From contig JANBPU010000136.1 of NCBI GenBank assembly GCA_027575805.1, positions 1-43,300 of the forward strand: a stretch of DNA of 43,300 bases, in the 5' to 3' direction. Shown here piece by piece: positions 21,828 through 31,248 of this stretch; the stretch's first letter is position 1, and each line of letters opens with the position of its first letter. The notes below the pieces were generated by a model that had not been told where the DNA came from, searched no databases, and saw nothing but the letters and a program-made list of their open reading frames with translations. This DNA comes from Mycoemilia scoparia. Lineage: Eukaryota; Kickxellomycota; Kickxellomycetes; Kickxellales; Kickxellaceae. The position numbers and the translations under genes are program-made.

Positions 21828-22664
21828 GAAAGTATTTTTCCTTTTGATTTAACGTACCACCACCACCCACCCACCCTTCCATGTTTATTTTTCTTTTTTC
21901 CAGATTTCTCATCAACATCGGTGTTTAGTTTAATACTATTATCCGCATATAAACTATTATTGTTACATTGTAATATTATTGCAAAGCTGCGACAACGCCA
22001 TGGATATATCTGCCTCTGTGTTTGCTCCTTGCTTCTTTGCTAAATATCAGCTTATCAATCAAGCAGAACAAACACCTGGCACTCCACCTCTTGTCAAAAA
22101 AAAAGCCGCCAGGATTTGTGTTTTAACAGCAGGTGCGCGTTGTGCCCTGTACATGGAATTTAACTACACTGCTGCTGCCTACCAGATAAATTTAAAATTA
22201 ACTGATAGTCGATTTGCTACGAGTTTATTGTAAAGATGTATGGAGAGAATATGGATCATAATTTTTGAAGGTGAATATTTATAGGGGCAATCCCAGCCAA
22301 ATGAGTGACTATATAACCCTTCAAAAATAACTACTCATATTCTGGTACAATACTAGAAATGATAAATAATATTCGTTTATTATTAAACTGAAGAAATAGG
22401 GGGAAGAAGCAAAAGTAAGGCAAGAGAAGACCAGACAGACACTCGATCGCTTAAAGCGAAAAGTGTCGACAAAAGTTTGGCCAAAGCGAAAAGTGAACAT
22501 AGTAGTGGTGGTAGTAATAATAATAATAATGGTAGGAGAGTATAGGCTAAATACATGTTTGTTAAAGGCATGATGTGGAGTGGTGGTTTATACAATAACT
22601 ACATGGAGTTGGTATGTATATGGTATTTGTGATTTTTGGATATGTGTGGGTATAGCAATGCTTT
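21828..22664. other. Convergent 3' spacer, nucleotidase / HMG-box gene
   Basis: No gene seen. A plus-strand ORF at 21979-22233 has no recognisable family. A MITE-like element lies at 22250-22339 and an AT-rich (AATAAT)n tract near 22510-22530. Confidence 0.5.
22250..22339 (+). mobile_element. MITE-like element, copy B (short form)
   Basis: The shortest copy, about 90 bp with TA at both ends. The left end TGGATCATAATTTTTGAAGG matches copy F closely. The right end CCCTTCAAAAATAACTACTCA is the partial inverse. Relative to copy A it lacks about 25-30 bp of the arms, yet it keeps the core TATAGGGGCAATCCCAGCC intact. Confidence 0.7.
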
Positions 22665-23432
22665 TTAGAGCTCCTGAGACTGGAGTGGAGTCTTGGTCTT
22701 CTTGACCTTCTTCTTTTTCTTTGGAGTTGCAGTGCTATCAGCTGTAGGGCTAGTGGGAGCAGCAGCAGCAGCGGCGGCAGCACCATTAAGAGTCTTCTTC
22801 TTGTGCTTCTTGCCAGCGGTAGTTGGAGTTTCAGCGGCACCAGCAGGTACTGGGCTAGTGATCTCGCCAGCCTTCTTTCTTGTAGACTTCTTTACAGGTG
22901 TCTTCTGCACACCAGCGGCAACAGCAGTCACCGATGCTGAAGCAGCACCGGCCTTGGTCTTTGGTTTCTTCGCTGGCGAAGATGGGAGAGATGGTGTGTC
23001 TTCTTCCAAGTCTGTTTCCTCGTCGTTTGCCTCTTTTTTACTCAGCTCGTACTTGGCCTTATCCTGGAGGTACTTTTCTTGGCTCTGCTCACGGAGCTTT
23101 TCGTATACACTCTTTTCTCTCTCGCTCAAGGAGCTCCACTTCTCGGCAAGAAGCTTTGTGATGGTCTTGGGGTCAACTTCTGGGTTTTCGGCGTGCGTGG
23201 CGTCGCGCTGGTCCTTGCAGAACAGGATGTATGCGCTGGGAGTGCGCTTTGGCTCATTCGGATCACGCTTGCGCTTTTGGCCATGCCCATCTTGCTTGGA
23301 AAGATCGGGAACAGGTGGCGCGACCTCCTCCGATATCCTCTGGAAGATCTCCGAGCATTTTGAGAAATAGTCCGAGAGCTTACGAGCGTCGTCTGAAGAG
23401 ATTACGACGGGAACAGCCTTTTTCTTGCCCAT
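22665..23432 (-). CDS. HMG-box chromatin protein, Hmo1-like
   Basis: 255 residues in one exon from the ATG at 23432, which starts MGKKKAVPVV. The open frame extends a few codons upstream but holds no other ATG. A helical N-terminal region (about 12-45, DDARKLSDYFSKCSEIF) precedes a classical HMG box at about 57-128 (RDPNEPKRTPSAYILFCKDQ, then LAEKWSSLSEREKSVYEKL). The tail is Ala/Pro/Thr-rich with many KKKKK-type clusters. A degenerate first helical domain, one HMG box and a Lys-rich tail is the arrangement of yeast Hmo1, which binds rDNA and ribosomal-protein promoters with little sequence specificity and bends DNA. Nhp6-type proteins are much shorter. The ALA tract is encoded by a GCN repeat (about 22757-22780). 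Hmo1 assignment is moderate; HMG box is certain. Confidence 0.88.
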   Translation of the reverse strand: MGKKKAVPVVISSDDARKLSDYFSKCSEIFQRISEEVAPPVPDLSKQDGHGQKRKRDPNEPKRTPSAYILFCKDQRDATHAENPEVDPKTITKLLAEKWSSLSEREKSVYEKLREQSQEKYLQDKAKYELSKKEANDEETDLEEDTPSLPSSPAKKPKTKAGAASASVTAVAAGVQKTPVKKSTRKKAGEITSPVPAGAAETPTTAGKKHKKKTLNGAAAAAAAAPTSPTADSTATPKKKKKVKKTKTPLQSQEL

Positions 23433-25657
23433 GGTGGTGGTTGTGGGGGATGATGTCAACAGTAACTAACTAGCAAAGTGAGTTGATGGTATAAAGTTCT
23501 GGGTTCAAGAGCTGCGCCTAAAGCAGGAATGGCACATAAAGTTAGTAACCAATGGACGGTTAAAACAAACACCGCGCGTGTGCCACATACTAATTATGGT
23601 CAAATAGTGCTGGTGGTGATGCTGGCATCAGTGCAGGTCACTTGCCATGAAAATAGAAGCAACAGCACCAGTTCTGGCAAGTAAAAGGGTCACAAGGTGA
23701 TCCTAGAAGCAGGCAGCACTTTTGCTCGTAGATATATAGAATTACTACCAGTACTTACTTTTTGGTTATGACCAGGAAAATACAAGCAGCAACAGAAACA
23801 GCAAAAAAGTAGAGGCAAGGGAAAAAGAAGGGAAAGAGATGAAAAATAGAGGTTTTGCTGGATGGCGCGAGGGAACGAGAAATAGCAGAAAAACAAGGGC
23901 ACCTCTTTTCTATCAGAGGGTGAAAGCCGTGATAGGTAAAAGAATAATGAGGGCGACAGTGGTGGTGGTGGCCAAACTCCTGGTAGTGTATGTACACGCA
24001 CGCAAAAGCCTTGGGAAGCACAGCAACGTTTCAAAACCCCCATCAGCGCACCCACACAATAAAGGCGAGCACTAATCAAAACAAGCCAAACACCGTTGAG
24101 CATATGGAGAGAAATGACGGGAAGCACACTGCTCGATATCAGTCAAAACATGTGGCCCAAGGTCTTTGGTTGAGAAATCGACTTGTGGCAACGCGTCAAC
24201 CAGCAAAGCTCAATCACTGGTCAGAAACCGTTCCAGATCTTGAGCTTGTTTCCCATGCAAACCATGTTCCTCCGTTTGGACGCGTGTTTGGCTGGCTGTC
24301 TGGGAACTTTCTTTTCGTATCACTGTAGGCGTGCATCTACTCTTTTTCTTGCCTGACTTGGTGGCCCTCGTTGTTGTTGTTGTTGTTGTTAGTGATGGAG
24401 AGAAAGCGCTGGGGAGGTGTCTGATAACAAACGAGATGCCCAGTCTGGCCTGGGCTTTGTTTCGCCAATTTTTTTCGTCAACAGTCGGAGGGAGGAACAG
24501 AGTTTGACAACGCCAAATCCCCAGCCATTTTCAATTTTTTGGTCTGATAAAGAATGGCTTTGCAGCGCCCAGAGCCTATCTGAACTGCGTGCTCACTTGC
24601 AACGGCCATGGTGGGTTTGTGGTCGCAGTGGTGGTGGTGCCCTGGACGAACAGACGATCGCCATAACGCTTTTTGGGCCCATTTGGCTGCCGTGATATTG
24701 ATGCTGCTGCTGGTTCACGATTCATAATTCGTCGAGATGCATGTGCTTTGTAAAGAAGTTACTGACGACCAGGAGACGCTTTTCTCTCTCCCCCCAAAAG
24801 AAAAGGCCTGGATGTACTGCTTACAATTTATGCAGCTGCAGCTGCCACTATTACTATCGCTATTACTACTCCTACCATCATGACTACTACGGCACGACCC
24901 TTCGGTTGATGGGCTGCTGGGCCTCCGTTGGCTGAATCAGTCCACCAGGATTGCTGATCAGAAAAAACTAACGGTTGTGGCCCAGTGCTACTACCCATTT
25001 AGCGTGCCATCCACCAGAGCCACCAAGTAAATCCCATTGAAAGGCGAATGGCTACTATTATTGAACATCCATACATTTTTGCAGGAATCCCACGAAGTCG
25101 TTTCACCGCTCAATTGCCCGTAATATAGCCCATGGCTTTAAACGCCTCACATCTAATATTGGCCCGCCATTACTCGTTTTTTGTTGCTCATCGTCTGCCA
25201 TGGCCAGTTAACTTTCTGCATAGTCTGGCTGACGGATGGCCGGCTGGTGATGGTAGCGTGCCCGCCATTCTGTGCTTTTTGGCTCTGGGCTGGCTAGTTA
25301 GCTATCTAGGCCTTTTTCTATGCCCATCTCAGGGTTTTTCTCCCCCCACGCCCTTCCAATTTTGCAGTAGTCAACAGTTTTCACACAACTTTCCGACAAA
25401 CAACGGTTTTTCTTCTGGTAGCGAAGGACCCTGGTTATCACTATTGTGACGATGGGGATGGACCCTGCCGAGGGATGTTTAAAAAGGAAATTTTCACAGT
25501 GTTTTACCGTCCTCTATCTCCACAAACAAACACCACCATTTCCTTTTATTCCGGACAATCTTTTCATATTTTACCTGAACTTAAATACCAAGCAAAGTGC
25601 CCGGTTCGTCTTTGTCTATCTGTCTGTGTTCAACCCCACATTTTATTATTAATCTTC
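23433..25657. other. Head-to-head upstream region of two HMG-box genes
   Basis: A 2.2 kb non-coding region with many short homopolymers and GTT/GTG/CTA microsatellites, for example (GTT)n at about 24370-24391 and CTATTACTA-type repeats near 24843-24890. Two ACGCGT hexamers occur (about 24190 and 24280). Several ORFs of 60-110 residues lie here, none recognisable. The frame of the downstream HMG gene is open back to 25475, but that part is probably leader. Confidence 0.5.
24370..24391. repeat. (GTT)n microsatellite
   Basis: A run of about seven GTT units in the upstream region of the HMG-box pair. No function is implied. Confidence 0.7.
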
Positions 25658-26754
25658 ATGACCGCATCTCCTCTAAAACGTTCTGCAATGTGTCCCGATC
25701 TTGGAAGAACTGATGTCCGTGTCGATCATCGCCATCCCCACAGTCCTGAGCTCAAAGTCACAGATGAAGCTGCTACAGCTTCTACAGTCAATACATCTAC
25801 TAATAATATTGCTGCCACATCCTCATCCTCATCACCTCCTGTAAGATGCGATGCCACTCCAGATTCAATCCAAGTTTCTAGCCGCTCATCAGCCCCACCT
25901 CTGGAACCAGCTGTCTTCCCTGCCACCTCTGATTCAATTGTTGTTGTCGCTTCAGCAATGACCAGAAGCAACAGTACCAGCGATAATACTATTACAGACC
26001 CAAATATGAAGGAAGATACTAGTGAGCGCACACCACCGCCATCACTACCCCCACCAACACAGTCTTCGCCAAGCTATGAAAACAGAGTATTTAGCAATAT
26101 AACAGGAGATGCTAGCCCTCGCGAATGGCCACAGCTACACGAGGTTGAGATGGAGATCTCAAAGGAACATTCCAAAGTGGTCAGCCTCCTTGAGTCACTG
26201 TCCGCCCATATTCTTCGTCTGACCCATTTGAATAGGAAAAGCATTAGCGCCGCCCACAAGCACCACATGCCACTGGTTTCTTCTGCGATAGATACCAGCA
26301 AGGGTTATTGCCGGCCGTGTGGTGACGATCAATCAGCCACAAATGGGTTTTATTCAAGGACTCCAGAGGATCAACCAGTAGCATCAGCCCACAATAATAG
26401 CAGCCACAAAATGCAGGATTTATTATCATTGTCGTCGTCGTACCAAAAGGATATGTTGTCATTACTGTCCACCTCCTCCCAAAGAGACATCCAGCTCCAA
26501 CCACATAGGCCTGCAGCTCAAAACTCGCCATTAAGCAATGGTCATTCAAAAAAAGAAGGACCTCATAATGGTAACCATGAAGGTGGACATGGATCATCGT
26601 CATCGCGCGACTGCGTATTCGCAGAGTCTAAGGGCGATCCAAGATACTTGCCTCCGCCATATCCACTTAGAAGGTGGGATAGTTTGACAAGAAAACACTA
26701 TCCCCATGCATCTATTCGCGATTCTTTCTCATCTTCTACAGCTGCAGCTGCAAG

Positions 26755-26789
<35 letters not shown>

Positions 26790-28747
26790 GCAATAGTGAC
26801 GGAAACCCAAGGCTATTTCCTTTACAAATTTCCACCCAGTCCAATGGCACCACGACCCACTCATTTCCTCTGTCTGCTCCACCGATGGATGGTTCAGGGA
26901 GAATGACACTTCCACCTCCGATTTCTTCCGCAGCTTCATTTAGTGACGGCCATAGAAGAGATCTATTTCCTTCAACGCCACCAGCAACATCTGCAGGGGC
27001 AGCAAAGCCTAACTACCATTACCAATACTATACAAGACCAGTTTATCGAGAAAGATCGGCGTCCTCTTCATCCACATCCAACTACCCAAATGACAGGTAT
27101 TTGGGCAACCACAAGTATGGTCGTACATTCCCTGAAGATTGCAAGCACCACAACAACACTTCACAAAGAGAGGACAGTTCAGTAATATTGCCACCAATGC
27201 GCAGATATAGTGAATCAGTTGCAGGTCCTACTAATAGCACTACTACTTCAGCCGCAAATAATACCTCACAGGAAGCAAATAAAAATAGCAATGGAAACGA
27301 CGGGCCCGGAGAAAATTATGGACAGGGTCTCCAGCGGCATTTCCATCGTTACCCACACCAAGCGCCTCCACCTCCACCAGCAACAACAACAATAATAGCG
27401 AATACCAATAATAATAACAGTAACAATGGCAGTAGCAGTAGTAGCAACAATAATGGCACATACACGGGTATTTGTGGTAATAGTAGTAGTAGTGGTAGTA
27501 GTAGTTGTAGAGCAGCAGCGACATTTGGATCAATGAAAATGATAGGACCGACTAAAGGAACATTCTATGTTACGGGATCTCGATCTCGATCTCAAGCTAA
27601 TAAAATGCCATATCACCAATCCTCATTGTCTAATATTACCAGTGGGAATGGTAGTATGGTGGGGACACACAATAATGGACATACCGGCCTTGCTAATGCC
27701 AATACCAATGGGAGCAGTCCCAGCACAGCAACACCGGCGACAGGGAATCAACCAATTCCAACCAAACGTCCTCTATCAGACTTCAACTTCTTTTGTCGAG
27801 ATGCTCGTAAGTTGATAGTCGAAGAAAGCCCAAGCTACACCAAAGAAGAAGTCAATCGCGAATTGGGAAGGGCTTGGGCGCAGCTGGACAAAGAAACACG
27901 AATGTATTATCGGGATTTGTATGTTCGGGATAAATCGAGATACCAGAAGCAGCAGCAAAAGAAAGAGGGCGCCAAAAATAGTAGTAGCAATAGTAGTGAA
28001 GATGGGGCCCAAATGGGTCCAGGAAACAATACCAAGAAAGGTCAGGAGATTGATAGTAGTACTGATGCAGCAAGCGGGGTAGGTGGTGGCGATAGTTTGA
28101 TGGTCCAGAACATTGTCAAAGTCATTGACCCTGCGCCTATGCATATCCAGAATTCAATCAGAACGGTGTTGAGACAACTTGGAGCTAGCAATAATCTTGT
28201 CCACAATAGTAATGGAGATAGAAATAGCCCAAACAGCTCAAATGGAAGCAGCTACACCAATGGCAATAGCAATGGTAGCAATGCTGCTGCCGCATCATCC
28301 AGATATCATCAAACTTCAACTGACCAAACAATGATGATGGGTCGATCTCCACATGTTGAATATGGATATAAACGGAAATATTCTCAGGCTGAAGCAGCAT
28401 GGGGTTTAAAATCTGGTAATTATGTTGCAACCGCAGCGTCGAGTTCAGCTAATAGACAGTCACATCATTATCGGTATGAGCATCAATCTCATCACTACAA
28501 TCATCCCCAGCAAGAGCCAGCTCGGCCACTTGGTCATAGCGTTGGGCCAGACCATCACAGCCACACCAGCAGCCATCGTAATGGAGCGGTTTCGGCTAGA
28601 CCAGGCGACGAATATTCAACGGGGCCATCTTCTTGTGCAAATGATAAAGGTTATGAAACCAGGAATGGTGGCGCGGCCTATAACAGCAACAAATACCATA
28701 AAAGCCAGAATTCAGAATTATCCGAATTCAAACGGTATTTGGCTTAA
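25658..28747 (+). CDS. Large low-complexity HMG-box protein, putative transcription factor
   Basis: A single exon. The ATG at 25658 (MTASPLKRSAMCPDL) gives 1029 residues. The frame is open upstream to an ATG at 25475, but the intervening 61 residues are Phe/Cys/Leu-rich and look like translated leader, so the downstream ATG is preferred. The only recognisable domain is an HMG box at about 703-771: KRPLSDFNFFCRDARKL, then EVNRELGRAWAQLDKETRMYYRDLY. The rest is Ser, Asn, Thr, His and Gln-rich, with a Thr run from an (ACT)n repeat (26755-26788), Ser runs from (AGT)n (27480-27505) and Asn runs. Such proteins are usually sequence-specific regulators with disordered activation regions. The target is unknown. 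It is divergent from the Hmo1-like gene. No Med15/TPT/RNA-helicase neighbour is present that would mark a Mucorales sex locus. Confidence 0.8.
26755..26788. repeat. (ACT)n microsatellite inside the HMG-box gene
   Basis: About eleven ACT units encode a poly-Thr run in frame. Length change in multiples of three would be tolerated by the reading frame. Confidence 0.85.
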
Positions 28748-28799
28748 AGGAAGAGGTGTTGTTTTCAAATATTGACTTGTATTTTATAATTTGCTAGTA

Positions 28800-28918
28800 T
28801 ATGGGTAATAACTTTGAAGAGCGTCTTTTGGTGGCCAACGCTTATAGGAGCAATCCCAGCCAAATTGGTGGTCATAGCTTATTAGCAAACAGCCATACTT
28901 CAAAAATAATGGCCTATA
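28800..28918 (+). mobile_element. MITE-like element, copy C (diverged)
   Basis: It starts 52 bp past the HMG-gene stop, so it probably lies in the 3' untranslated region. The left end TGGGTAATAACTTTGAAGAG and the core CTTATAGGAGCAATCCCAGCC are recognisable. The right end (ACTTCAAAAATAATGGCC) is partly eroded. Arms are more diverged than in copies A and D. Confidence 0.65.
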
Positions 28919-29031
28919 TTCATGAATAGATTTTTATATTATAGACTTATTTTTACTCATTAATTAACCCATTTTTATAACACCATAAATGATTTAGTTT
29001 AGACAGAAAAATAGATAAAATACATTATACA

Positions 29032-29150
29032 TACGGGCAATAATTCTTGAAGGGTAAATTTTGGTGACTGATGATTATAGGGGAAATCACAGCCAAGTGA
29101 ATGTCCAGTTTTACCAGTAAACTTTCACCCTTCAAAAATTATTACCCATA
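29032..29150 (+). mobile_element. MITE-like element, copy D
   Basis: About 119 bp with TA at both ends, in the same orientation and nearly the same sequence as copy A (about a dozen differences by eye). The left end is CGGGCAATAATTCTTGAAGG, the right end CACCCTTCAAAAATTATTAC, and the core ATTATAGGGGAAATCACAGC. Confidence 0.75.
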
Positions 29151-29887
29151 TTGTAGCAAGGATGGATACAACTTTGACACGAGCAAATAAAGCAAAGGCA
29201 AATCCTTATTTTTAACAAAGGGATCAAAAAAGCCTTCTTCAAAGACCTTATCGCCTTATATTGAAACTAAGAGTAGCAACAGTTTCAAAACAGCCTTTGG
29301 CCTATAATTGTCGCTCTGTAATAACAGTTGCTATGGTGAATTGTTATATCAAAGTTGCAGAAGCAATTAACTAGGTCCAATCTTATTATTATCAGCCCTA
29401 CTAGCATTATAACAAAAGAAGGTACAGGGTCAGCGCCAGTATGTATGGGAGGCTCATAGAATGAGCCACTACAGGCTTTGATCAAAAGATTTAGGTACAC
29501 AAAACGCTTGTTTATAGGTGTTTTTCTTTGAGACAACCCTCTGTTTATGCAATTCCACAACCCAAATAACACATTGCTTTCTCTCCCGCCTTCTTTTTCT
29601 TTTATATATACACTCACTCTCCATTTACACATTCATAACTTTTGGTTTATCACTCTATCAGTTTTGTTTGTTTCGCATTTAATAGTAGTAGTAGTAGTAA
29701 TAGTACTCTAGTACCACCAAAAGAAGCAAATTTAACGCTTAAGCTATACTTTCTACTCATCACCAATCCACCCACATTTACAACATCCAAACACTTACAT
29801 CTACAATTATACTTCAACACTAATTTTCTCTTCTTAAATAATCCTTCCTTCCAAATCCACATTGAAAAAGATAAGATAAAGAGCAAA

Positions 29888-30627
29888 ATGGGTTATGTTC
29901 AATACGCTTTACGCATAGGGCTAGGCCTGGGTGGATTTCTAACCATATGGGCAGTTGCCCTTTATTTCCTATTTACCGGAAATGGCGAGCGTTTTAATGT
30001 TGGATCCTTTTTGTTGGAAACCTCGCCATACATGTACGCATCCTACGGAATTGGGCTGTGCATTGGTTTGAGTGTGGTTGGAGCCGCTTGGGGCATTTTT
30101 GTAGCTGGGTCGAGTATTATCGGTGGCGGTGTTCGTACTCCTCGCATTACTACAAAGAATCTTATCAGCATTATTTTCTGCGAAGTCGTGGCTATTTACG
30201 GTGTTATCATGGCTATCGTATTTTCTGCTAAATTGGGTGCTATCTCGTCGCCTAAAGGGTTTTCTGAAAGCGATTACTTTACTGGTATGTTTATATATAT
30301 ATATATATATATATCAATACTGTTTTACTGTGGGTAAATAATTATTGATATTTGGCTGGATCTTTACTAACATAGCATTTGCATGAATATATACTTTTAG
30401 GATTCTCTTTGTTCTGGGGTGGTCTTATCGTTGGTCTTTGCAACTTAGTTTGCGGTGTCGCTGTTGGTGTCACTGGAAGTAATGCTGCCCTTGCTGATGC
30501 TCACGATCCTGTCATGTTTGTCAAGATCCTGGTCATTGAGATTTTCGGAAGTGTCATCGGTCTCTTCGGACTTATTGTTGGTCTTTTGGTTACCGGCAAG
30601 TCTTCTGAATTCACTGGTGCCGTATAA
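29888..30627 (+). CDS. VMA16: V-type proton ATPase proteolipid subunit c''
   Basis: Two exons, 29888-30284 and 30401-30627, give 207 residues, matching the family. Hydrophobic segments occur at about 10-30, 50-75, 91-113, 137-160 and 175-200. The proton-carrying Glu is visible as Glu99 in [12 protein letters not shown], and [14 protein letters not shown] is the conserved loop of c-type proteolipids. Exon 2 begins [19 protein letters not shown], as in Vma16. The subunit belongs to the Vo ring that moves protons into vacuoles and other endomembrane compartments. The extra N-terminal helix separates it from Vma3 and Vma11. The 116-nt intron begins with a (TA)n tract at about 30293-30313. It is convergent with SF3A1. 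Confidence 0.95.
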
Positions 30628-31248
30628 TAGCCACACCGTTGGTTCCTGAAGAAGATGAAGAAGGAAAGAAGAGTTTTATATAACTGTGGAATACCGTATT
30701 TCTGTATTTTGAAAAGAAGAGATACTTTATTTCTATCGTGAATAATACATGACTTCCTTCTCCTTACCCACATCATCATCATAGTAAATCACTATATAAC
30801 CACTGCTACCATATCTCCTCAATAGTATACAATGCGTGTGCGCCTCTATAAACACCCTCCTCTTTGCTTTGATTCCTTATTTTATATCTCTGTCTCTTCC
30901 CTTTTGCACTTCTAAACACATTACACCCCCACAATCCCGCAAACTAGATTTTTCGCTTATGTTTGTTTGCTGCCTATTTATCTTTTATAAAGATCTGGAT
31001 CGATTGGTGCTTTTTTATATTATACACACAGCCTTTTGGCTGCGAAATAAATGATTAGCCACCTATGCTATGATACTCACTTTATTGATTTTACTAATGT
31101 TAATGAGGCTTTATCATGATCCAAAGATTAGAATATTCGTAATGAAACCTTTAAAAATAGTCAATTATAGTCACAAAAAGGAAACCCACTGGCGCTATTA
31201 TTATTATTGAATTTTTAAAAGCAAGTATAGGAGGGTGAGTTAGGCTCT
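30628..31248. other. Convergent 3' spacer, VMA16 / SF3A1
   Basis: AT-rich, with no gene seen. It holds the 3' untranslated regions of both genes, a (CAT)n tract near 30768-30782 and (TTA)n near 31197-31208. Confidence 0.5.

Larger units (their letters stand above)
28748..29887. other. Spacer between the large HMG-box gene and VMA16
   Basis: AT-rich and holding two MITE-like elements (28800-28918 and 29032-29150). No gene seen. Minus-strand ORF 29285-29632 has no recognisable family. TATATATA at 29603-29610 is a possible VMA16 promoter element. Short (TAG)n repeats lie near 29683-29705. Confidence 0.5.

Noticed and set aside
22693..23370. 225-residue plus-strand ORF
   Set aside because: It is the antisense shadow of the HMG-box gene; its Phe/Ala runs mirror the Lys/Ala codons on the other strand.
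25475..25657. Upstream in-frame extension of the large HMG-box protein
   Set aside because: The 61 residues look like translated leader, and the ATG at 25658 starts normal Ser/Pro-rich protein sequence.
22665..28747. HMG-box genes as a Mucorales-type sex (mating-type) locus
   Set aside because: The flanking genes expected there (triose-phosphate transporter and RNA helicase) are absent, and both proteins are the wrong size and type.
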